Source: Ruminococcus sp. (GTDB taxonomy: Bacteria > Bacillota > Clostridia > Oscillospirales > Acutalibacteraceae). Taken from it: a stretch of 64,000 bases of DNA. Every line of letters begins with the position of its first letter. Position 1 is the stretch's first letter. A program made the translations under genes and the position numbers. The stretch covers positions 1 through 64,000 of the forward strand of contig JAFQDM010000012.1 of the NCBI GenBank assembly GCA_017416065.1, read 5' to 3'. The notes beneath the pieces were generated by a model. The model saw nothing but the letters and a program-made list of their open reading frames with translations, was not told the origin of the DNA and ran no database searches. Of the stretch, positions 50,753 to 62,060 are shown piece after piece.

Positions 50753-51997
50753 ATGAGCAGTATTATCGTTATCGGTGGCGGTGCAGCAGGGCTTATGGCG
50801 GCAGGCACGGCGGCAGAGCTGGGTGCAGACGTAACTATCATAGAAAAAAACAAGCGTATTGGCAGAAAGATATGCATTACAGGTAAGGGCAGATGTAACG
50901 TTACAAACAATTGCTCAGTCAATACCTTTATTGAAAATGTAAACACAAACCCAAGATTTATGTATAGCGCCATCAATAACTTTGATTGCGCAGACACCAT
51001 AAGCTTTTTTGAGGATTTGGGACTTCCTCTTAAGACAGAAAGAGGAAACCGTGTTTTCCCTCAATCAGATAAAGCGTTAGATGTTGTGGATTCTCTGGAA
51101 CGATTTGTCAGAAAAAACGGAGTCAAGGTGATCTCCGGGCGCACCGTTAAAGCTTTGCTGACAGAGGATTCGTCCGTCAGGGGTGTGGTTGATGACAATG
51201 GCAAAAAGCATTACTGCGATGCTGTGATCATAGCAACAGGCGGTGCCTCCTATCCTCTCACAGGGTCTACGGGAGACGGGTATACCTTTGCAAAGCAAGC
51301 AGGCCATTGCATAGAAGTTCCCGAGCCTTCTCTTATTCCTCTTGAATGTATGGGCGAGCATCTTGCAGATTGTAAGCAGATGCAGGGTCTGTCTCTCAGA
51401 AATATCGGAGTAAGGGTGTATAACGGCAACAAGCTCTGCTATGAAGATTTCGGAGAACTTCTCTTTACTCATTTCGGGATGAGTGGCCCCACCATTCTCA
51501 GCGCAAGTGCACGGGTCAAGGATATTTCAAAAGGCAGATGCTCCGTATCTGTTGACTTAAAGCCTGCTTTGAGTGAAGAAAAGCTCAATGACAGGATACT
51601 CCGTGATTTTGATAAATATAAAAACAGGGAGATCTCCAATTCGTTGGGCGATCTGCTTCCCGGTTCTATGATTCCCGTGGTGATAAAACGCGCCGGAATA
51701 GACCATGCACTCAGATGCAACAGTGTTACAAAAGAGCAAAGAGCAAATCTTATTCACATACTCAAAGATTTCAGATTTGACGTTTCCGGCGTCAGGCCTA
51801 TTGACGAAGCAATAATAACCCGTGGAGGTGTGAGTACCCGCGAGATAAACCCTGCCACAATGGAGAGTAAGCTCTGCAAAGGGCTGTATTTCTGCGGAGA
51901 AGTTATTGACGTGGATGCGTATACCGGAGGATTTAACCTACAGATCGCTTTTTCAACCGGACGGCTTGCAGGTACCTGGGCTGTCTATAATTCATAA
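50753..51997 (+). CDS. HI0933-family flavoprotein (NAD(P)/FAD-dependent oxidoreductase)
   Basis: A 414-residue flavoprotein. The FAD-binding Rossmann motif IVIGGGAAGLMAAGTAAELG is at residue 5, then KRIGRKICITGKGRCNVTN, GGASYPLTGSTGDGY and GEVIDVDAYTGGFNLQIAFS near the C-terminus, all standard for the YhiN/HI0933 group. The reaction is not established. The start at 50753 is the first ATG after the preceding gene's stop; earlier in-frame starts lie inside that gene. It is in an apparent operon with rpiR-type gene, cmk, plsC and ispH-rpsA. Confidence 0.9.
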   Translation: MSSIIVIGGGAAGLMAAGTAAELGADVTIIEKNKRIGRKICITGKGRCNVTNNCSVNTFIENVNTNPRFMYSAINNFDCADTISFFEDLGLPLKTERGNRVFPQSDKALDVVDSLERFVRKNGVKVISGRTVKALLTEDSSVRGVVDDNGKKHYCDAVIIATGGASYPLTGSTGDGYTFAKQAGHCIEVPEPSLIPLECMGEHLADCKQMQGLSLRNIGVRVYNGNKLCYEDFGELLFTHFGMSGPTILSASARVKDISKGRCSVSVDLKPALSEEKLNDRILRDFDKYKNREISNSLGDLLPGSMIPVVIKRAGIDHALRCNSVTKEQRANLIHILKDFRFDVSGVRPIDEAIITRGGVSTREINPATMESKLCKGLYFCGEVIDVDAYTGGFNLQIAFSTGRLAGTWAVYNS

Positions 51998-52030
51998 ATA
52001 AACTATTTTTAAGTACAGGAGAGTATAATT

Positions 52031-52702
52031 ATGTCAATTGCAATTGCTATCGACGGACCTGCCGGTGCAGGAAAATCCACAATAGCCCGAGCAGCCGCAA
52101 AGCATCTGGGCTATATTTATGTAGACACAGGTGCAATGTACCGTGCAATCGGTCTTTATTGTATCCGCAAGGGCGTTTTGCCTACGGATACAGATGCTGT
52201 GGTGTCGCTTCTTGATGAAATCTCAGTTTCTCTTGCAAGAGACGAAGAGGGCAACCAGCTTATAATTCTTTGCGGTGAGGATGTGTCTGCTTTTATCAGA
52301 ACCGAGGAGGTTTCTATGGCTGCATCCCGCGTGTCTGCCATCCCTCAGGTCAGAGCCTTCCTTTTGTCTTTGCAGAGAGATATGGCCAAAGAATATAATG
52401 TTATTATGGACGGCAGAGATATCGGAACAGTTGTTCTTCCTGATGCAAAGGTAAAGATATTCCTTACCGCTTCTGCAGAAATCAGAGCACGCCGCAGATA
52501 TGACGAGCTTGTTGCCAAGGGAGAAAATGTTGTATATGACGACGTTCTGGCAGATGTTATCGAGCGCGATAATAACGATATGAACAGACCCATTGCTCCC
52601 TTAAAGCCTGCAGAGGACAGTATTATTGTAGATACGTCAGAGCTTGATCTTCAGCAATCCATAGATCTGCTCGTCAGCACAATAGAGGAGAACAGCAAGT
52701 GA
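52031..52702 (+). CDS. cmk: Cytidylate kinase
   Basis: A 223-residue enzyme phosphorylating CMP/dCMP. The P-loop is DGPAGAGKST. YVDTGAMYRAIGLY, then VSAIPQVRAFLLSLQRDMA and DGRDIGTVVLPDA are signature segments, with RARRRYDEL the lid. Length is typical. AGGAGAG precedes the ATG. It overlaps plsC by four bases. The order cmk-plsC-ispH-rpsA is a known Clostridia arrangement. Confidence 0.97.
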   Translation: MSIAIAIDGPAGAGKSTIARAAAKHLGYIYVDTGAMYRAIGLYCIRKGVLPTDTDAVVSLLDEISVSLARDEEGNQLIILCGEDVSAFIRTEEVSMAASRVSAIPQVRAFLLSLQRDMAKEYNVIMDGRDIGTVVLPDAKVKIFLTASAEIRARRRYDELVAKGENVVYDDVLADVIERDNNDMNRPIAPLKPAEDSIIVDTSELDLQQSIDLLVSTIEENSK

Positions 52703-53325
52703 GTACAAAGTTCAGCAAATCTTTCTATAAGTTCTGCAAGGGTTTAGCAAAAGTGGTTCTTTGGCCTGTTACCCGCACAAAATATACAAATGCAAAGAAT
52801 ATCCCGGATGAGGGGCATTATATAATTGCACCCAACCATATCTCAGGTCTTGACGCAATTCATATTGGTATTGGTCAGAAAAAGATAGTCCGCTTTATGG
52901 CAAAGGCTGAGCTTTTCAGAAATAAACCGGGTGCTTGGTTTTTCACCAAGCTTGGAGCTTTCCCTGTTGAAAGAGGCAAAGGGGACTGGGATTCTATCAA
53001 TAATGCAAAGCAAATGCTTGAAAATGGCGAGCTTGTATGCATTTTTATTGAGGGAACACGCTCAAAAACAGGTGAGCTTCTGCGACCTAAAAGCGGTGCG
53101 GTGCTTATTGCTCACCAGATGAATTGCAAGATAGTACCAGCGTCTATTACCTTCAAAGGTAAAAAGAAACATTTCTTCTCAAGACTGTACGTTTCTTTTG
53201 GTGAGCCTGTGTCAACAGAGGAATTAGGTGTGGTTAACGGCTCACCCAGAGAGTACAGAGAGGCCTCGCGTCAGCTTATGGAAAAGATAAAAGTTATGTG
53301 GGAAAGAGATAAGTATGGAAATTAA
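52699..53325 (+). CDS. plsC: 1-acyl-sn-glycerol-3-phosphate acyltransferase (GTG start)
   Basis: A 208-residue membrane-associated enzyme making phosphatidic acid. Catalytic H-x4-D is in PNHISGLDAIH, followed by the phosphate-binding EGTRSKTGEL and a GAFPVERG block. Length is typical for Firmicutes PlsC. The start codon is GTG at 52699, overlapping the cmk stop (GTGA). Its end overlaps the ispH start by 11 bases. Confidence 0.95.
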   Translation: MSTKFSKSFYKFCKGLAKVVLWPVTRTKYTNAKNIPDEGHYIIAPNHISGLDAIHIGIGQKKIVRFMAKAELFRNKPGAWFFTKLGAFPVERGKGDWDSINNAKQMLENGELVCIFIEGTRSKTGELLRPKSGAVLIAHQMNCKIVPASITFKGKKKHFFSRLYVSFGEPVSTEELGVVNGSPREYREASRQLMEKIKVMWERDKYGN

Positions 53326-55339
53326 ACTTGCACAAACCGCAGGCTTTTGCTTCGGTGTAAACAGGGCTGTTAATATGGTCTATAAGCTTTTGGATGAAGG
53401 CAAGAGTGTTGCAACTTTGGGACCTATTATCCATAACACAGAGATGGTGAATGAGCTTAAGGAGAGAGGTGCGGTAACCGTCGGAGCTCCTGCAGAAGCA
53501 CCCGAGGGCTCAACTCTTGTCATTCGTTCCCACGGTGTATCAAAGGCGGTTAAAGATTCAATCAAGGATTCGGGAGTTGAGTGTTGCGATGCCACCTGTC
53601 CGTTTGTATCAAAGATTCATTCGATTGTGGCGGCAGCAGACGCACAGGAGAATAGGTCTGTTTTCATTGCAGGCGACAGCGCTCATCCTGAAGTGCAAGG
53701 AATCATAGGACATTCAAGCGTACCTTGTTACACTTATAAAAATAATGAAGAACTTGTGGAATTAATAAGTAATATTCCGTCCGAGAATTATAATACTGCG
53801 ATTTTTGTTGCTCAGACTACTTTTAGTGAAAAAGAATGGAAAAAATGTTCAAAAACAATAAAAAAAGTCTGTACAAACCCAAAAATATTTGCTACAATAT
53901 GTAGTGCTACGCACAGTCGGCAGACGGAAGCCGAAAATCTGGCAAGAAGTTCTCAGCTTATGATAGTCATAGGGGACAAGAAGAGTTCAAACACGTCAAA
54001 GCTTTTTGAGCTTTGCAGTAAGGTTTGTCCTTCTACCATATGGATCGAAACAGCAAAAGAACTTTCTCCGGAAAGATTAAGCAACGTCAGCACGGTTGGC
54101 GTAACTGCGGGAGCATCCACTCCTGCAAGGATTATAAAGGAGGTACTGGATAAAATGGAAGAAATGACCAAGTCCGGTGTAACAAACGAAACTGAAGATT
54201 TTGAGGCTCTTTTGGAAGAGAACCTCAAAGGCTTAAATACAAATGAAAGGGTAATGGGTACTGTTATCAGCATAACTCCTACAGAGGTTTATGTTGATGT
54301 GGGCAGAAAGCAGGCAGGCTTTATTCCTGCAGAAGAGCTTTCCTTCGGTCCTGTAAGCAATCCTGCTGACTTCGTTAAGGTTGGCGATGAGATCGAGCTT
54401 CTCATCATGAAGACCAACGATGTTGAAGGCACAATTATGCTCTCTAAGCGCAGAGTTGATGCTAAGAAGGATTGGGACGAGCTCGAGAAGCTTGCAGAAG
54501 AGAACGCAGTTCTCTCAGGTGAGGTTATCGAGGTTGTAAACGGCGGCGTTATTGTGTTCGCTCGCAACAACCGCATCTTTATCCCCGCATCACAGGCATC
54601 CATCACACGTATGGAAGACCTCACTCCTCTTCTTCACACAGAGGTTGAGTTCAGACTTCTTGAGGTTTCTCAGCGTGGCAGACGCAAGAAGATCGTTGGT
54701 TCTATCAAGAGCGTTCTTCGTGACCAGAGATCTGAGTTCAAGGCAGCATTCTGGGAGGCAATCGAGGTTGGCAAGACTTACACAGGTACTGTTAAGTCTC
54801 TCACAAACTACGGTGCTTTCGTAGACCTTGGTGGCATCTTTGGTATGATCCATATTTCTGAGCTCAGCTGGGCAAGAATCAAGCATCCCTCTGAGGTTGT
54901 AAACGTAGGCGATACAGTTGAGGTTTACGTTAAGGATTTCAACACAGAGACAAGCAAGATTTCTCTCGGCTTCAAGAAGGCAGAGGATAATCCCTGGGAG
55001 ATCCTTCGTCGTGACTATCCCGAGGGCACAGTATGCAAGGTTACTGTTGCAGGCATCACAACATTCGGCGCATTTGCTACAGTAATTCCCGGCATCGATG
55101 GCCTTATCCACATCTCTCAGCTTTCCAACCAGCACGTTGCAAAGCCCCAGGATGTTGTAAGCGTTGGTGATGTGCTTGACGCACAGATCGTTTCCATCGA
55201 CTTTGACAAAAAGCGCGTAAGCCTTTCTGTCAGAGCTCTTCTTCCCGAGGCAGAGGTTGTTGAGGAAACAGCAGTTGAGGAAGTTGCAGCTGAAGAAGTT
55301 GCAGCAGAAGCTGTTGCAGAAGAGGCAACTGAGGAATAA
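53315..55339 (+). CDS. ispH: IspH - ribosomal protein S1 fusion
   Basis: A 674-residue bifunctional protein as in other Clostridia. Residues 1-280 are HMBPP reductase, the last step of the MEP isoprenoid pathway. The three [4Fe-4S] ligands are Cys12 (AGFCFGVN), the Cys of CDATCPFV and that of ICSATHSRQ. Residues 300-650 hold four S1 RNA-binding domains ([53 protein letters not shown]), and a Glu/Ala/Val-rich tail ends it. AAAGGAGG at 54136-54143 followed by ATG 54155 (Met281) could give a separate S1 protein. The S1 part uses a narrower codon set than the IspH part. Confidence 0.95.
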   Translation: MEIKLAQTAGFCFGVNRAVNMVYKLLDEGKSVATLGPIIHNTEMVNELKERGAVTVGAPAEAPEGSTLVIRSHGVSKAVKDSIKDSGVECCDATCPFVSKIHSIVAAADAQENRSVFIAGDSAHPEVQGIIGHSSVPCYTYKNNEELVELISNIPSENYNTAIFVAQTTFSEKEWKKCSKTIKKVCTNPKIFATICSATHSRQTEAENLARSSQLMIVIGDKKSSNTSKLFELCSKVCPSTIWIETAKELSPERLSNVSTVGVTAGASTPARIIKEVLDKMEEMTKSGVTNETEDFEALLEENLKGLNTNERVMGTVISITPTEVYVDVGRKQAGFIPAEELSFGPVSNPADFVKVGDEIELLIMKTNDVEGTIMLSKRRVDAKKDWDELEKLAEENAVLSGEVIEVVNGGVIVFARNNRIFIPASQASITRMEDLTPLLHTEVEFRLLEVSQRGRRKKIVGSIKSVLRDQRSEFKAAFWEAIEVGKTYTGTVKSLTNYGAFVDLGGIFGMIHISELSWARIKHPSEVVNVGDTVEVYVKDFNTETSKISLGFKKAEDNPWEILRRDYPEGTVCKVTVAGITTFGAFATVIPGIDGLIHISQLSNQHVAKPQDVVSVGDVLDAQIVSIDFDKKRVSLSVRALLPEAEVVEETAVEEVAAEEVAAEAVAEEATEE

Positions 55340-55349
55340 TTAATGCATA

Positions 55350-55385
55350 ATTACAGGCATCCTCTTTGGGGATGCCTGTTGTAAT
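55350..55385 (+). terminator. Hairpin after ispH-S1
   Basis: A 10-bp perfect stem ACAGGCATCC/GGATGCCTGT (55353-55362 with 55370-55379), extended by partial ATT/AAT pairing. The following sequence is TGTAATATG with no real T tract, so termination is uncertain; it may instead stabilise the transcript end. Confidence 0.55.
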
Positions 55386-55398
55386 ATGAGGAATATTT

Positions 55399-55962
55399 AT
55401 GACTTCTATTGATATTAATATAATTAAAGAAAATATAGCCTCTGTTCTTGCAGAGCTTTTGGAAAAAGCGGAACTTAAACAAGGTGATCTGCTTGTTTTG
55501 GGATGTTCCTCCAGCGAGATAATCGGTGAGAGGATAGGTACTTGCTCAAGCTCAGACGCCGCTTCTGCAATTTATGACGTTATTTTACCTGAGCTCAGAA
55601 GCAAAGGAATCTTTCTTGCCGCTCAGTGTTGCGAGCATCTTAACCGTGCTTTGGTAGTTGAAAGAGCTTACGCTCAGAAGCTCGGACTTGAGATTGTAAA
55701 CGTTATTCCTCACCCTCATGCAGGTGGAGCAAGTGCCACTATGGCTTATTCTTTGTTTGATGACCCGGTAATGGTAGAGAATGTAAAGGCTGATGCAGGT
55801 ATAGATATAGGCGGCACATTGATCGGTATGCATCTGCGTGCAACTGCTGTCCCTGTCAAAACAGCCACCCGCCGCGTTGGTGAAGCCATAGTAATATGTG
55901 CACGCACAAGACCTAAGTTTATCGGCGGTGAACGCGCAATATATAACGAAAATCTTCTTTGA
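55399..55962 (+). CDS. UPF0340 / TIGR01440 family protein
   Basis: A 187-residue soluble protein of the UPF0340 family (YwlG-like). The sequence LLVLGCSSSEIIGERIGT, then FLAAQCCEHLNRALVVER and IPHPHAGGASATMAY are family signatures; the paired cysteines and histidines look like an active or metal site. No activity is known to me. Full length. AGGAAT-type ribosome site. It is followed within ten bases by an HD-domain gene and then ligA. Confidence 0.9.
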   Translation: MTSIDINIIKENIASVLAELLEKAELKQGDLLVLGCSSSEIIGERIGTCSSSDAASAIYDVILPELRSKGIFLAAQCCEHLNRALVVERAYAQKLGLEIVNVIPHPHAGGASATMAYSLFDDPVMVENVKADAGIDIGGTLIGMHLRATAVPVKTATRRVGEAIVICARTRPKFIGGERAIYNENLL

Positions 55963-55971
55963 GGTGTTATT

Positions 55972-56547
55972 ATGAATGCAAAAGACGAGTTTATCAGGAT
56001 CTTTACGGAAAACGTTGAGAGAAACGGTGCAAAGGAACTGCTCTCCTGGCTTATGAATACAGACTTTTTCACTGCTCCTGCAAGCACCAAGTATCATTGC
56101 GCTTGCGAGAACGGTCTTGTGATGCATTCTGTGAATGTATTTAATACAATGATGGAAAAGCATTTTGAAGAAGGGGTTGATTCTGTAGAAAGCTTTGCAA
56201 TCTGTGCACTTCTTCACGATGTTTGTAAGGCAGAATTCTACAAGGTATCCACACGCAATGTAAAGAACGAACTTACAGGTCAGTGGGAAAAGCAGCCGTA
56301 CTATGCTATAGAGGATAAATTTCCCTTTGGTCATGGCGAGAAATCTGTTTTTCTCATTGAACGATTTATGAGATTGCATCTTGACGAAGCTATGGCAATT
56401 CGCTGGCATATGGGTAATTTTGATGATAATTCAGGATTCACCGTAAGCCAGGCTTTTGAAAAGTATCCCTTGGCAGTTAAACTCCATCTTGCTGATCTGG
56501 AGTCTACATATCTGCGCGAAAAGGGAACTTCCGCAGTTAATAAGTAA
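55972..56547 (+). CDS. HD-domain phosphohydrolase-like protein
   Basis: A 191-residue protein. The metal-binding set of an HD domain is visible: His in CENGLVMHSVNV, the HD pair in ICALLHDVCKAEF, and later His/Asp residues in FGHGEKSVF and KLHLADLEST. The order and spacing match small HD hydrolases, commonly acting on nucleotides or phosphates. The substrate is unknown. GAGG precedes the ATG. It lies between a UPF0340 gene and ligA, likely one operon. Confidence 0.85.
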   Translation: MNAKDEFIRIFTENVERNGAKELLSWLMNTDFFTAPASTKYHCACENGLVMHSVNVFNTMMEKHFEEGVDSVESFAICALLHDVCKAEFYKVSTRNVKNELTGQWEKQPYYAIEDKFPFGHGEKSVFLIERFMRLHLDEAMAIRWHMGNFDDNSGFTVSQAFEKYPLAVKLHLADLESTYLREKGTSAVNK

Positions 56548-58566
<2,019 letters not shown>

Positions 58567-58573
58567 GGTTAGT

Positions 58574-58762
58574 ATGAGAGATAAAAAAGAAAAAAGATTC
58601 GAAAGAACCTATACTCAAGGTAGTGTGAATATTGTAGAGATCTGGGTAGACAGAGAGACGGGTGTTAACTATGTGTACCGCACAGGCGGTTACGGCGGCG
58701 GATTTACACCGCTTCTTGACAGCCACGGCAATGTGATCGTTACCCGAGTAGAAAGGGATTAA
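58574..58762 (+). CDS. Small DUF6440-like protein
   Basis: A 62-residue protein. A charged N-terminus (RDKKEKRFERTY) is followed by a beta-hairpin-rich core (VEIWVDRETGVNYVYR; GGGFTPLLDSHGNVIV). The W-V-D-x-x-T-G-V-x-Y-x-Y and F-T-P-L-x-D-x-x-G patterns fit a small widespread Firmicutes family annotated DUF6440; the function is unknown. GAGG precedes the ATG. It starts seven bases after ligA and is the last gene before a terminator. Confidence 0.8.
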   Translation: MRDKKEKRFERTYTQGSVNIVEIWVDRETGVNYVYRTGGYGGGFTPLLDSHGNVIVTRVERD

Positions 58763-58778
58763 TTTAATAGTATCTATC

Positions 58779-58817
58779 AATCCGAAGTTGTATAATGCAG
58801 CTTCGGATTTTTCTTTT
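58779..58817 (+). terminator. Intrinsic terminator
   Basis: A 12-bp stem AATCCGAAGTTG with its complement (58779-58790 with 58798-58809, one G-U) is followed by TTTTCTTTT. Confidence 0.9.
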
Positions 58818-58829
58818 GGACAAACAGTA

Positions 58830-58857
58830 ATATTATCTCGTGTTTTTTCATATAGGT
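58830..58857 (+). promoter_or_regulatory. Candidate sigma-E promoter of the spoIIIA operon
   Basis: ATA (58830-58832) is 16 bases from CATATAGGT (58849-58857), resembling the mother-cell sigma-E pattern ATA-N16-18-CATACA-T. This is expected, since spoIIIA is sigma-E controlled in B. subtilis. The match is partial. Confidence 0.4.
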
Positions 58858-58876
58858 TATTGAAAGGATGATGAAA

Positions 58877-59827
58877 ATGCATGATGTGAATGTAAAGGGT
58901 AAAATCCGTGAGCTGTTGCGTTTTGTACCTATCAGTATCAGAAGTGTTCTTAATCAGGCGTTATGCGGACACGAAGAGGATTTACAAGAGGTTGTTCTGA
59001 GAAGCGGACGACCTGTTTGCGTTTATATTAAAAGCAAACAGATGTATCTTACACAAAATGGTTGTCTTACGTGTAGTGTGGATTCTCAGCCTCTTGTTGT
59101 TGCTTCTCAAAAGGATATAACAGATTGTTTTAACATTTCCTGCGGTTATTCCGTGTATTCGCATTTAAATGAGATCCGATCCGGATTTCTGACTTTAAGC
59201 GGAGGTCACAGAATCGGCATAAGCGGTACGGCAGTTGTTTCAAATGGTTCAATAGTCAATATCCGGGATATCTCTACCATCTCAATGCGTTTTGCCAGGG
59301 AGGTTGTGGGGTGCGGAGAAAGTATTGCCGCATTGATTTTCAAAAGCCGTGATGGTCTTCTGTTATGCGGCAGTCCTTGCAGCGGCAAAACAACGGTGCT
59401 CAGGGATGTTGCACGACTGATGTCAGAGCAGTTCAGAAGTCGTGTGGCTGTCGTTGATACAAGAGGGGAGATTGGCGGAACTGTTGACGGAATTCAGCAG
59501 ATGAATATCGGTATGTGTGACGTGCTCAACGGTTATCCCCGTGCAGAGGGAATCGAACAGGCTGTGCGTGTTTTATCTCCTCAGTACGTTGTATGTGATG
59601 AATTGGGCAGTGATGAGGATATCAAGGCTATAATTTCCGGAGTTAACAGTGGCGTTAAGTTTATATCGACTATTCACGCAGCCTCTAAAGAAGAATTGCT
59701 CAGCAGAAAGAATGCAGTTGCTCTTTTAAATACAAAAGCTTTTGAAAATGTAGTTTTTCTCAAAGGCAGGGAAAGTCCGGGAGAAATATCCTGCTCTTAT
59801 GAGATAGGAGAGATAATTGATGTTTAA
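58877..59827 (+). CDS. spoIIIAA: Stage III sporulation protein AA (ATPase)
   Basis: A 316-residue RecA/secretion-type ATPase thought to drive the SpoIIIA-SpoIIQ channel from the mother cell. The Walker A is CGSPCSGKTTVLRD, then VAVVDTRGEIGG, DVLNGYPRAEGIEQAVRVL and VCDELGSDEDI (Walker B), FISTIHAAS. Length is typical. The ATG at 58877 has AAAGGA eight bases upstream; ATGs at 58868 and 58871 overlap that site. It overlaps spoIIIAB by eight bases. Confidence 0.95.
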   Translation: MHDVNVKGKIRELLRFVPISIRSVLNQALCGHEEDLQEVVLRSGRPVCVYIKSKQMYLTQNGCLTCSVDSQPLVVASQKDITDCFNISCGYSVYSHLNEIRSGFLTLSGGHRIGISGTAVVSNGSIVNIRDISTISMRFAREVVGCGESIAALIFKSRDGLLLCGSPCSGKTTVLRDVARLMSEQFRSRVAVVDTRGEIGGTVDGIQQMNIGMCDVLNGYPRAEGIEQAVRVLSPQYVVCDELGSDEDIKAIISGVNSGVKFISTIHAASKEELLSRKNAVALLNTKAFENVVFLKGRESPGEISCSYEIGEIIDV

Positions 59828-60317
59828 ACTTATAATGTGTTTTATGGTAGTAATCTCTGCTACTCTTATCGGCAACAGCTATTCTCAGCGTATATCCAAC
59901 AGGGTAAAGTGCTTGAACGATGTTATAGAAGCGATAAGCAGGATGAGGGCGCTGATATCCTTTTCAGGTATGAATATTCAGAATGTAGTTATAGACAGCT
60001 TTAAGAACACAAGTCTTGCTAAGCTTTTTTTGAGTAAAGAGGATGAAGCTGAGGATTTTTATGTTTGGTGGAGCAGTTCCCTTGATTGTATAGAAAAAAG
60101 TATGGGAATTAATAAGGAGGACAAGGAGTTGCTTTTAAAATTCGGCAGAGGATTAGGTAAAACAGATACCGAAGGTCAGCTTGAACACCTTGAATTATAT
60201 AAAGAATTATTTATCCAAAGATTAAACAGCGCCAAGGATGCACAGAAAGAAAAAGGCAGGCTATACCGTGTGTTAGGCTTTTCTCTCGGCTGTGCCGTAA
60301 CCCTCGTTCTGTTGTGA
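59820..60317 (+). CDS. spoIIIAB: Stage III sporulation protein AB
   Basis: A 165-residue membrane protein. One N-terminal membrane segment (residues 2-18), a helical region (LNDVIEAISRMRALISFSGM, then LLLKFGRGLGKTDTEGQ) and a C-terminal membrane segment (GFSLGCAVTLVLL) give the GspF-like architecture of SpoIIIAB. The GLGKTDTEGQ motif is diagnostic. ATG 59820 overlaps the spoIIIAA end; TTG 59817 is in frame but less likely. Confidence 0.93.
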   Translation: MFKLIMCFMVVISATLIGNSYSQRISNRVKCLNDVIEAISRMRALISFSGMNIQNVVIDSFKNTSLAKLFLSKEDEAEDFYVWWSSSLDCIEKSMGINKEDKELLLKFGRGLGKTDTEGQLEHLELYKELFIQRLNSAKDAQKEKGRLYRVLGFSLGCAVTLVLL

Positions 60318-60325
60318 GGTACATA

Positions 60326-60520
60326 ATGGATGTTGATATGATATTCAGGATAGCCGCAATAGGCATAATAGTTGCGGTGCTCAACCAGCTTCTGATAAGA
60401 AGCGGCAGAGAAGATCAGGCTCTGCTTACCACCATTGCAGGTCTTGTTGTGGCGCTTATGATGATAATAGGTGAGATCAGCGATCTTTTTGAGACCATAA
60501 AGCGGGTGTTCGGATTTTGA
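60326..60520 (+). CDS. spoIIIAC: Stage III sporulation protein AC
   Basis: A 64-residue two-helix membrane protein: MDVDMIFRIAAIGIIVAVLN at the start and TTIAGLVVALMMIIGEISDL in the second half, with SGREDQALL between, all as in SpoIIIAC. The ATG at 60326 is chosen from the family start and GAGG upstream; the GTG at 60314 would add four residues and overlap spoIIIAB. It overlaps the spoIIIAD start by four bases. Confidence 0.94.
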   Translation: MDVDMIFRIAAIGIIVAVLNQLLIRSGREDQALLTTIAGLVVALMMIIGEISDLFETIKRVFGF

Positions 60521-60912
60521 GCATCTCTTTGGTCTGTGGTTGTGCGGTAGCGGCTGTAATTGCTGCTGTTCTGCTTAAAAAGCATAGTGCGGAATTCTCT
60601 TTTGTAATCTCTGTTTGTGCAGTATCTGCAATAGTTTTGTATGTTCTTGCTTGCGTTGTACCTTCGTTTGACAGCATCAACTCTTTGTTCAGCAAAACAG
60701 GTATGAGCTCAGATTATCTCAAAATAATGTTCAAGTGTGTTGGCATCTGTTTTCTGACAGAATTTTCCTGCGATTGTTGCAAGGATGCTTCCCAAGCTGC
60801 TTTATCAAACGCTGTGTTGACTGCAGGCAGAATATGTGTGTTGATGACAGCGTTGCCTTTGTTTAATGAATTTCTTGACTTTGTTCTAAAACTGTCAGGA
60901 GGAAGTGTATGA
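60517..60912 (+). CDS. spoIIIAD: Stage III sporulation protein AD (TTG start)
   Basis: A 131-residue protein with about four membrane segments, as in SpoIIIAD. The start LVCGCAVAAVIAAVLLKKHS and the end LTAGRICVLMTALPLFNEF fit the family. CVGICFLTEFSCDCCKDA carries the conserved cysteine-rich centre. No ATG is available at the start; TTG at 60517 overlaps the spoIIIAC stop (TTGA). It overlaps spoIIIAE by four bases (ATGA). Confidence 0.92.
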   Translation: MSISLVCGCAVAAVIAAVLLKKHSAEFSFVISVCAVSAIVLYVLACVVPSFDSINSLFSKTGMSSDYLKIMFKCVGICFLTEFSCDCCKDASQAALSNAVLTAGRICVLMTALPLFNEFLDFVLKLSGGSV

Positions 60913-62060
60913 AAAAAACCGTAGCATTAATATCAGCTATACTTTTGATTTTTATTTCTGTATGTAATGTTGAGGCGGCAGGGGAAAATGAAGATTCATT
61001 AAATGATTATACAAATGAGATGGCAGATGCCTTAGGCGCAGAAGCCTTATATCAATCACTTTCTCCACACGCCAGAGAATCGCTTGAAAAGATGGGAATT
61101 AATAGTAATGCAGATCCTCTTGCAAACGTTACCTTTTCATCTGTATGCAGTGAGATAATATCTGTTGCTGCAGCTCAGGGGGCAGGAGTGCTGAAATCTT
61201 TGAGCCTTATAATCTCAGTGCTGTTGCTGTATACCATAACAGAAAGCTTTTCGCAAAGTATTACCCACGGAACTATGCAGGATGTACTCTCCATCGTCAG
61301 TGCTTTATGCATAGCTGGTGCTTTGGTAGTGCCTGTCACAGATATTATTGATGCCGCAAGCTCAGCAATTGTAACAGCATCTGATTTTATGCTTTTATTT
61401 GTGCCCATAATGCTTGGGGTGCTTGTGTCCTGCGGTAAGTCATTAAGCGGTGCAGGGTATTATTCTATGATGGTTTTTGCAGCAGAAGGGATTTCTCAGC
61501 TTTCTGCAAAATTCATAACTCCCATGTTGAATGTTTTTCTGGGTGTCAGCATATGCAGTACTGTTGTACCTTACGTAAAGCTTGAAAGTATCACTGACCT
61601 GTTTGCAAAATCAATTAAATGGTTGCTGTCCTTTTCGTTTACTATCTTTTCAGCGCTTCTGACCTTTAAAACTCTGATCTCCACATCAATAGACAGCGTT
61701 TCTACCCGTGCAGTAAGGTTTACAATGTCATCGTTTATCCCTGTGGTGGGGGCTGCTCTGTCTGAAGCGTACAAAACAGTTCAAGGCAGTGTTAATATTC
61801 TCAAAAACGGAATTGGTGTGTTTGTTATTTTTGCAGTTGCGGTTGTATTCCTTCCGATTATTTTGCGTCTTTTGTTGTGGAATTTTTCTCTAAGCATAAG
61901 CAAGACGGTATCTCAAGTTTTATCTCTTAACGTGCCATTCAGAATGCTTTCCGGTGTATCTACCGTGTTGAGTGTTCTTCTTGCTGTGCTCTTATGTGTT
62001 TTGGCATTGTTTATTATTTCAACAGCACTGATAATCACAGCAGGAGGGTACGGCAGTTGA
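60909..62060 (+). CDS. spoIIIAE: Stage III sporulation protein AE
   Basis: A 383-residue polytopic membrane protein. A signal-like N-terminus (about 1-25) and an extracytoplasmic segment to about 90 precede six to seven hydrophobic helices. VVPYVKLESITDLFAKSIKW then FTIFSALLTFKTLISTSIDSV and RAVRFTMSSFIPVVGAALSE are family signatures. Length matches. It overlaps both neighbours by four bases, consistent with stoichiometric synthesis of the channel. Confidence 0.95.
   Translation: MKKTVALISAILLIFISVCNVEAAGENEDSLNDYTNEMADALGAEALYQSLSPHARESLEKMGINSNADPLANVTFSSVCSEIISVAAAQGAGVLKSLSLIISVLLLYTITESFSQSITHGTMQDVLSIVSALCIAGALVVPVTDIIDAASSAIVTASDFMLLFVPIMLGVLVSCGKSLSGAGYYSMMVFAAEGISQLSAKFITPMLNVFLGVSICSTVVPYVKLESITDLFAKSIKWLLSFSFTIFSALLTFKTLISTSIDSVSTRAVRFTMSSFIPVVGAALSEAYKTVQGSVNILKNGIGVFVIFAVAVVFLPIILRLLLWNFSLSISKTVSQVLSLNVPFRMLSGVSTVLSVLLAVLLCVLALFIISTALIITAGGYGS

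Noticed and set aside
55585..56409. Minus-strand open frame of about 274 codons
   Set aside because: Antisense to the UPF0340 and HD-domain genes; crosses a gene boundary and shows no domain.
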